NCBI RefSeq assembly: GCF_004341375.1
Contig: NZ_SLXO01000011.1
Location: 43,528 to 104,075 of the forward strand
From: Rhodothalassium salexigens DSM 2132
Lineage (GTDB): Bacteria; Pseudomonadota; Alphaproteobacteria; Sphingomonadales; Rhodothalassiaceae
Reading direction: 5' to 3'
Length of the DNA stretch: 60,548 nt
Shown piece by piece: positions 56,022 to 60,548 of this stretch (position 1 is its first letter; every line of letters starts with the position of its first letter). Made by a program: the position numbers and the translations under genes. The notes beneath the pieces are model-generated. The model did no database searches and was not told the DNA's origin. It worked only from the letters and a program-made list of their open reading frames with translations.

Positions 56022-56332
56022 TAACCAGCCTCCACCGCCCCAACTTGGACGGCGTCGGTCTCGACGGTCAGGTTGACGATCACGCTGTTGGCTTCGCGGC
56101 GGCGCAGGGCCACGGTGACGCTGTCGACCCGCACGGCCATGGGATCGCCCCAGACCGGGCCCTGGTGCAGCACCTCGAAGCTGGCGCCTTCCTCGAAGCC
56201 CAGCTCGCGCAGCCGCTCGGTTACCGGGTCACCGCCGTCCGTGCATGGATCAGCGCCGGTCAGACCTACCACTCTCCCGCACATGCGCGGCTGCAAACTC
56301 CCAAGCCGCTGCGCGGCATCGCCGTTTCGCAC
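56021..56332 (-). CDS. feoA: FeoA, ferrous iron transport accessory protein
   Basis: A 103-aa SH3-like protein that assists FeoB. Core: CGRVVGLTGADP, TERLRELGFEEGASFEVLHQ, and AVRVDSVTVALRRREANSVI. I place the start at the GTG at 56332 because AAGGAG lies exactly 8 bases upstream and RNGDAAQRLGSLQPR resembles the family N-terminus; longer frames up to 56461 are less likely. Directly upstream lies a Fur/Irr-like dyad. Stop TAA overlaps the feoB ATG. Confidence 0.85.
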   Translation of the reverse strand: MRNGDAAQRLGSLQPRMCGRVVGLTGADPCTDGGDPVTERLRELGFEEGASFEVLHQGPVWGDPMAVRVDSVTVALRRREANSVIVNLTVETDAVQVGAVEAG

Positions 56333-56349
56333 GATCACCACTCCTTCAT

Positions 56350-56368
56350 GCGAATGATTTTCACTCGC
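56350..56368 (-). promoter_or_regulatory. Fur/Irr-like operator before feoA
   Basis: GCGAATGATTTTCACTCGC is a 19-bp dyad (outer GCGA..TCGC and inner TGA..TCA arms match). On the coding strand it reads GCGAGTGAAAATCATTCGC, with 8 of 12 bases of the Fur half AATCATTATC-like element. Ends 17 bp before the GTG. Confidence 0.5.
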
Positions 56369-56519
56369 CTCGACCATACGCCGGATCGGGCCGAAACGCC
56401 AGGGGCTTTCCGGTCGCCGATGATTTGGCCCACTCGGCCGCTCGATCCCGCGCAATCGCAAACGCCTGTCATGAACGGTTGCTATCGGGGTTCTGTGTCA
56501 AATCGGGCGCGCGAACGCA

Positions 56520-56664
56520 AGGCCGGCGGATGGGCCTGTGGTTTTGTCTCGGTGAGCGCATTTTCGGAGCTGCCGCCTACACTGCCTACCGAGGGATCGG
56601 GGCCAGCCGCCCCAAGCAACTGTTCCGGTCGGTCATTATGTGGCAGAAACCCTTGCTCCCACAC
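56520..56664 (-). pseudogene. IS3-family orfB remnant
   Basis: On the minus strand the frame reads DPSVGSVGGSSENALTETKP, matching the IS3 OrfB motif PSVGSVGDSYDNALAETING; it diverges on both sides. It is the second IS3 scrap in the window (the first at 29.2 kb). The rest of 56333-56892 upstream of the flippase has no believable gene; long frames there are Arg/Ser-rich. Confidence 0.65.
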
Positions 56665-56892
56665 GCGCTCCCTTCCACACCCGCGATGCTACCTCATAGA
56701 CAACAGACAGGGGGAGAACACGTCAAGCAAGGCACCCATGCAGAGCCCCCTTCGTGCGCCAAGGGGCTTCGACGTCAGGCGCGGGCATTTTGCACTGATG
56801 CTGGTAGCCGCACCGCGGAATTGAGGGTATGGAGTGGCCATGAGCGACCTGAGGGACATGTGGAAACGTCAGCAGCGAGGCCAGCCATCGCC

Positions 56893-58143
56893 ATGAAGAT
56901 TGGCCGATCTCTGCTGGGCAGTGCAGCGCTACGTGTTACTAATGCCATTCTGGGCTTCGGGGTGGCGGCAGTCCTCGCACGCACACTTGGCGCCGAAGGC
57001 TTCGGGCTATACTCCTCAGCCTTCGTAATCGCCTCGGTCTGCGCCATCGTGGTGCAGTTCGGGATACCGAACCTCGTTATGCGCGAGACGGCAACAGCGG
57101 CCGTGTCAGAAAACTGGGCGCGCATGCGTGCCGTCTGGGGCTGGGCCGGGCGCGGCGCCACTGTGTTTTCCCTGGCCATAGTGGTTTTTGGTATCATCGT
57201 TCTCAGCATCCTGGGCCGTGGCATGGAGGCAGGGCAGCTTTGGACCTATGCTTTGGCCCTGGGTCTGGTTCCCCTGCTGGCCTTCGGCGCGTTGCGGGGT
57301 GGGGCATTGCGGGGCTTGCAGCATGTGATGCTGGCGCAGCTGCCCGAGATGGTCGTAAAGCCCGGCGTGATGCTTGGCCTCGCGCTCATGCTCGGTTTGG
57401 TCGTGCCCGCGACAGCAAGTTCTGCCATGGCCATGCAGCTTGCAGCGACAGGCGTAGCCTTTGGAGTGGGCGCCATCACGCTCTGGCGCAAGACACCGGC
57501 TGCGGCGGCCGCCCTAGCGTCAGCCTTGGGACCGGGCCCGATGCCGAGCAAGTCGACCATTGTCTCGTTCGCACTGGTGGCCGGATCGACGCAGGTTAAT
57601 CAGTATCTCGACATACTCACCCTGACGGTCTTTCGCTCAGACACCGAGGTTGGTCTTTACCGTGCAGCTTGGCAGCTTTCATTGCTTGTCGGGTTCGGAA
57701 CTGCGGTCGGCGGGGCAATCTTTCCAGCCTTGTTCGCGCGCTATCACGCCGAACGTGATCGGAAAGGGCTGGTCAAGGCGCTTAATTCGGCACGCCTTGT
57801 CGCGTTGGCCCCAGCCTTGCCACTGGCCGGCTTGTGCTTCCTGATGCCGGGCAACATTCTTTCGTTCCTATTCGGGCCGGAGTTTGCCGCCGGGGCTCTG
57901 GTTTTGGTTATTTTTGCTGCGCTTAGGCTGATTTTGGGTGTCGCCGGACCGCTCGGGCCCTACCTCAACATGATCGGCAAAGAGCAGGCCTCCGGCCGCG
58001 CGCATTTGATGGCAGCAGGGGCGAACATATGCCTGAACATCGCCCTTGTTCCTTCATTCGGTGGCGCGGGCGCAGCGGTCGCGACCGCTGTATCCTATAT
58101 TTTTCTTTGCACCCTACTCATTTCCCGAACTCGGAGATTTTAA
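56893..58143 (+). CDS. Wzx-type oligosaccharide flippase
   Basis: A 416-aa inner-membrane protein with about twelve hydrophobic helices: SLLGSAALRVTNAILGFGVA, RTLGAEGFGLYSSAFVIA, a second-half FRSDTEVGLYRAAWQLSLLV and LFGPEFAAGALVLVIFAALR. The pattern (short N-tail, GAEGFGLY, TEVGLYRAAW) is Wzx/polysaccharide-export MVF type; it flips undecaprenyl-linked repeat units. The start is uncertain: the frame is open back to 56245; the ATG at 56893 begins the domain with GCGAGG about 13 bp upstream. The gene sits among IS scraps. Confidence 0.8.
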   Translation: MKIGRSLLGSAALRVTNAILGFGVAAVLARTLGAEGFGLYSSAFVIASVCAIVVQFGIPNLVMRETATAAVSENWARMRAVWGWAGRGATVFSLAIVVFGIIVLSILGRGMEAGQLWTYALALGLVPLLAFGALRGGALRGLQHVMLAQLPEMVVKPGVMLGLALMLGLVVPATASSAMAMQLAATGVAFGVGAITLWRKTPAAAAALASALGPGPMPSKSTIVSFALVAGSTQVNQYLDILTLTVFRSDTEVGLYRAAWQLSLLVGFGTAVGGAIFPALFARYHAERDRKGLVKALNSARLVALAPALPLAGLCFLMPGNILSFLFGPEFAAGALVLVIFAALRLILGVAGPLGPYLNMIGKEQASGRAHLMAAGANICLNIALVPSFGGAGAAVATAVSYIFLCTLLISRTRRF

Positions 58144-58239
58144 AAACAAACTGACCCGCTCTCCCCAAAAAGGTCATGTCGCGAATTCTATAGGCGTTCC
58201 CTGGCGGCTTGCTCCGGGCCCGTGAAGCTCGCGCCGTTC

Positions 58240-58760
58240 AGGTGGCGAGGCCATAGCGGCAGCGTCCGATGAAAGCCTCGATGGTGGCGCGGACGACCGC
58301 CCGAAGGCGATACTTGATCAAGTCGAACCCGGCTTTGTCGGCCAGGAGCGGAAAGCGCGCAGTGTCGCTACTCTCGGCCATGGCGTGGTCTCCCTGGTGG
58401 TTACGCCGCCGGTTGGGCGGATGTCAGTACACCCGGAGATTATGCCGCCTTCATATTTCCGCCATTCCCGAGACACGACCTGGACCCGGGTCCGTCCGCC
58501 CATCAAGCCCCGCTCCTGTATTAGCTGCTGTGCGATCTCGTGCAGCGCGATGTCCGACTGATCTTCTATAAGGGCCACAAGGACGCCTTCATGCGGATCA
58601 AGCCGGGAGCCCGCAGGCTTACCCTGACGGACCGGTCCCATCCTACCATGGCCACGCCATTGCCGATGCCAGTCGATCGCGGTCGATACACTTAGGGAAA
58701 AACGCGCCGTCCCGGCAGACATACGGCCCTGAGTCGCTTCATCACTCGCCTACAAAGATC
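58240..58760 (-). pseudogene. IS630-like transposase remnant
   Basis: Between 58722 and about 58430 the minus strand reads SVSTAIDWHRQWRGHGRMGP, then RQGKPAGSRLDPHE and LIEDQSDIALHEIAQQLIQE, the N-terminal HTH and DNA-binding part of an IS630-type transposase, then degrades. A second short frame (LLADKAGFDLIKYRLRAVVR) near 58255-58385 could be another transposase relic but I cannot assign it. The rest of 58144-58814 has no gene. Confidence 0.6.
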
Positions 58761-58814
58761 AATTCCGTATGCGCGCCCCATATCGCGCCTGCCAAGTTAC
58801 CCCAGAATACAGGA

Positions 58815-59945
58815 TCATTTATCCCGGCTCTTGGGCATCTCCTCTATCGACTCCGAGTATCTTGAACCCACGCCATCGCGCGCATTCCCTCCACTGACAA
58901 TCATCGCCAAAACGATAAATTGAGCGAGTACAGCAAAATACCGAAAATTGAAAAATGTAACCAGACCACCAAAACACATTAATAGAAGGGGAACCCATAT
59001 AATTTTCTGCCTCATGAAGGCGACGCGATTTTTTTTCTCGGACAATAGAATTACGATAGGAATATAAATTAGCATATGAAATACGAATATCAAAAAATCA
59101 CCATTTATTGATGGCATAATTGAAGATGAAATATTCGCTGATATAACAGAAATGAGAATGGTCGTGCTCAAGCTGGCAGTCGAGACCCGGACTGCTGCCG
59201 CCAAAGGATCTCCCCCAAAAACATTGTGATAAAGACCCATCCGTGCGTAGGAATAGTAAATCTCGGAAAATTGAGGCGCGAATGCAATAAGAATGGCGCC
59301 AGCCAGTGAGTATATCAATAGCTGCTTATTCATGCTCATGCGCATAATATAAATAATGAAAAAACCGATAAACTCCGTCCTAAACATTGATAAAATCAAT
59401 ATCAAGGCGGGGATATAGATATATGTGTTCCTCCCATTAGGGCGTAGCAATCGAACGAAAAGCTCAGACAAAAGAAGAAAAATAAATGCTTCTCTCAAAA
59501 CAAATACGGAAAAATAAGCTGTTAGGGGGGAAAGTGCATACAGTATTATTATGTATTTTGCGAGCCAAGGCTGGCTTTCTTTGTAATCAAAAATAACCGA
59601 GTAAATTCTGGCAGCCGAAAGCGCACAAATCGCCATATTAAGGAATTTTAGTGTAAAAATATCAACACTCCACCCTTTTAAGTAGTAAACAATATAAAAA
59701 TAGACATTTGAAGCGGAGCCTCCATCAAAGCCGAGATATGTATGCTCATCAGGGAATTGAAGATAGTTTGGGTCAAGAAAGCCAGCCTTATAAATAGTCC
59801 AGACCAAGAAAAAGAACAATTTTGACAATAGAGAGACTGTAAATATTAAAATGAGTTCGCGTTTTTCTGTATTATTGGCGCGAAAAGCGGAACTTAAAAG
59901 GATTGCTGCAATCGTAATTATTGATATATATAGTGTGTTTGCCAC
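58815..59945 (-). CDS. AT-rich multi-pass membrane protein, Wzy-like
   Basis: A 376-aa protein with about ten TM helices (LILIFTVSLLSKLFFFLVW, FYIVYYLKGWSVDIFTLKFL, YIIILYALSPLTAYFSVFVL, YIPALILILSMFRTEF). A large loop near residues 57-80 (NYLQFPDEHTYLGFDGGSAS) has the Asp/Glu-rich character of polymerases or lipid-linked sugar enzymes. Composition is far more AT-rich than the flanking core and matches the Wzz-like gene. Wzy O-antigen polymerase is the best guess; a glycosyltransferase with a similar fold is the alternative. Start ATG at 59945. Confidence 0.5.
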   Translation of the reverse strand: MANTLYISIITIAAILLSSAFRANNTEKRELILIFTVSLLSKLFFFLVWTIYKAGFLDPNYLQFPDEHTYLGFDGGSASNVYFYIVYYLKGWSVDIFTLKFLNMAICALSAARIYSVIFDYKESQPWLAKYIIILYALSPLTAYFSVFVLREAFIFLLLSELFVRLLRPNGRNTYIYIPALILILSMFRTEFIGFFIIYIMRMSMNKQLLIYSLAGAILIAFAPQFSEIYYSYARMGLYHNVFGGDPLAAAVRVSTASLSTTILISVISANISSSIMPSINGDFLIFVFHMLIYIPIVILLSEKKNRVAFMRQKIIWVPLLLMCFGGLVTFFNFRYFAVLAQFIVLAMIVSGGNARDGVGSRYSESIEEMPKSRDK

Positions 59946-60454
59946 CTTTTATTTCCTGTTATCGTTTTCTATTGCCGATTTTGGTTGGTAATTATTAATG
60001 CAAAGGTAAATATATATGGGATTGCATCTGATTATTAATAATCAATTTTTCGTTTATGTTCCTTGGTGCGGATGGCGTAGAAAAATGTGCGGTACGCTTT
60101 TCCAAAACGTTATCGTTGCGCGACATGATCATTAGTGTGCTGGCGACGAGGATTATCTTATTTATTCCCATCTGAAGCAGAGGATAGTGCTCCTGAGGTG
60201 GATCGGCGCCTTTCTACCACGATTGGCATTACCGGATTACTCCGCTGCCAGCAGCAACGGATCAAGATCCGTCAAGTTCGCACAGATCGGCATCGTTCGC
60301 CATATTGATGTATCTTCGGCTTACCGCCCATCCATCAATTCTGCTCCCGTATCAGCGCGTCAACTAGGCGGTAAACCCATAAATCGGCATGGTTTTTCTG
60401 GCTTGACGTGATCCAAGGCTGCCGAAGAATGTCGCCTTGAGTGAGGTGCCGACG
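59946..60454. other. 509-bp region without recognisable gene
   Basis: The first ~150 bp is strongly AT-rich and probably holds the promoter of the membrane protein. From about 60170 the composition becomes mixed. A 74-codon frame at 60187-60411 has no domain signal and no good ribosome-binding site, so I do not call it. Confidence 0.5.
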
Positions 60455-60548
60455 CTAGGCCGTAGACTCATAATTTCGCAGCCATATCCGCGTTGAAGCG
60501 AGTTTCACGGCGGCGAGGAAGTTCTCGGGTTTCTTGTCATAGCGCGTG
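60455..60548 (-). CDS. IS5-family transposase, C-terminal end (5' end beyond window)
   Basis: Minus strand gives TRYDKKPENFLAAVKLASTR and IWLRNYESTA, stop at 60455-60457. This is the standard C-terminus of IS5/IS427-type transposases. The frame is intact as far as seen; whether the element is complete cannot be known. Confidence 0.85.
   Translation of the reverse strand, partial: TRYDKKPENFLAAVKLASTRIWLRNYESTA

Noticed and set aside
56045-56824. 259-codon plus-strand frame across the feoA region
   Set aside because: It is antisense to feoA in its first half and crosses an IS3 relic in its second; no homology features.

Overview
The window is high-GC DNA from an alphaproteobacterium, most likely Rhodospirillales-like. 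The evidence is an hrcA-grpE / dnaK-dnaJ heat-shock block beside rph-rdgB-hemW, alphaproteobacterial families (DUF2794, DUF2336, DUF938), large TonB-dependent receptors, an acyl-homoserine-lactone LuxR/LuxI pair, and an mtnA plus class II aldolase pair resembling the one in Rhodospirillum rubrum. No rRNA, tRNA or CRISPR array was found. Species cannot be named from this sequence.

Layout. 0-9 kb: the tail of one chemoreceptor and a complete second one, a DcaP-type porin, a beta-lactamase-fold serine hydrolase, a MATE exporter, two divergent-repeat DUF2807 proteins, and a DUF2794 protein. 9-21 kb: chromosomal core with a Bax-inhibitor-1 protein, hemW-rdgB-rph on the minus strand, divergent hrcA-grpE, lepB, and dnaK-dnaJ with a good sigma-32 type promoter, followed by a TPR-like protein, a DUF938 methyltransferase and a FliL-like exported protein. 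21-29 kb: an SDR dehydrogenase and two tandem TonB-dependent receptors ending in a strong terminator. 29-31.5 kb: an insertion-sequence graveyard (IS3 and IS5 remnants and a truncated gene scrap) around an AT-rich Wzz-like gene. 31.7-34.2 kb: luxR-luxI-phyH quorum-sensing cassette with a dyad in front of luxI. 34-41 kb: XRE regulator, msrB, sppA, LMW phosphatase, fructosamine-kinase-like protein, ThpR, and a TesA-like esterase divergent from a YbbA/YbbP-type ABC exporter. 43.7-50.9 kb: a DUF2868/DUF3482 membrane-GTPase pair, two tandem DUF2336 genes, and an ATP-grasp/DedA pair. 51-56.4 kb: rpmJ, mtnA with an aldolase (probable methylthioadenosine DHAP shunt), a HAD phosphatase, and feoAB with a Fur/Irr-like dyad. 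56.4-60.5 kb: a Wzx-type flippase and an AT-rich Wzy-like membrane protein amid IS3, IS630-like and IS5 remnants.

How genes fit together. Most of the window is housekeeping: protein folding, secretion and membrane quality control, iron uptake and nucleotide sanitation. The accessory parts are the LuxR/LuxI/PhyH cassette and the IS-littered AT-rich polysaccharide genes, which look horizontally acquired. The least explained pieces are the paired DUF2807 proteins, the twin DUF2336 genes with clustered palindromes upstream, the DUF2868/DUF3482 pair, the coupled ATP-grasp/DedA genes, and a mini-cistron lying inside a perfect hairpin in the chemoreceptor leader. I did not find a clear-cut novel defence or biosynthetic system; the candidates worth testing are listed as findings.
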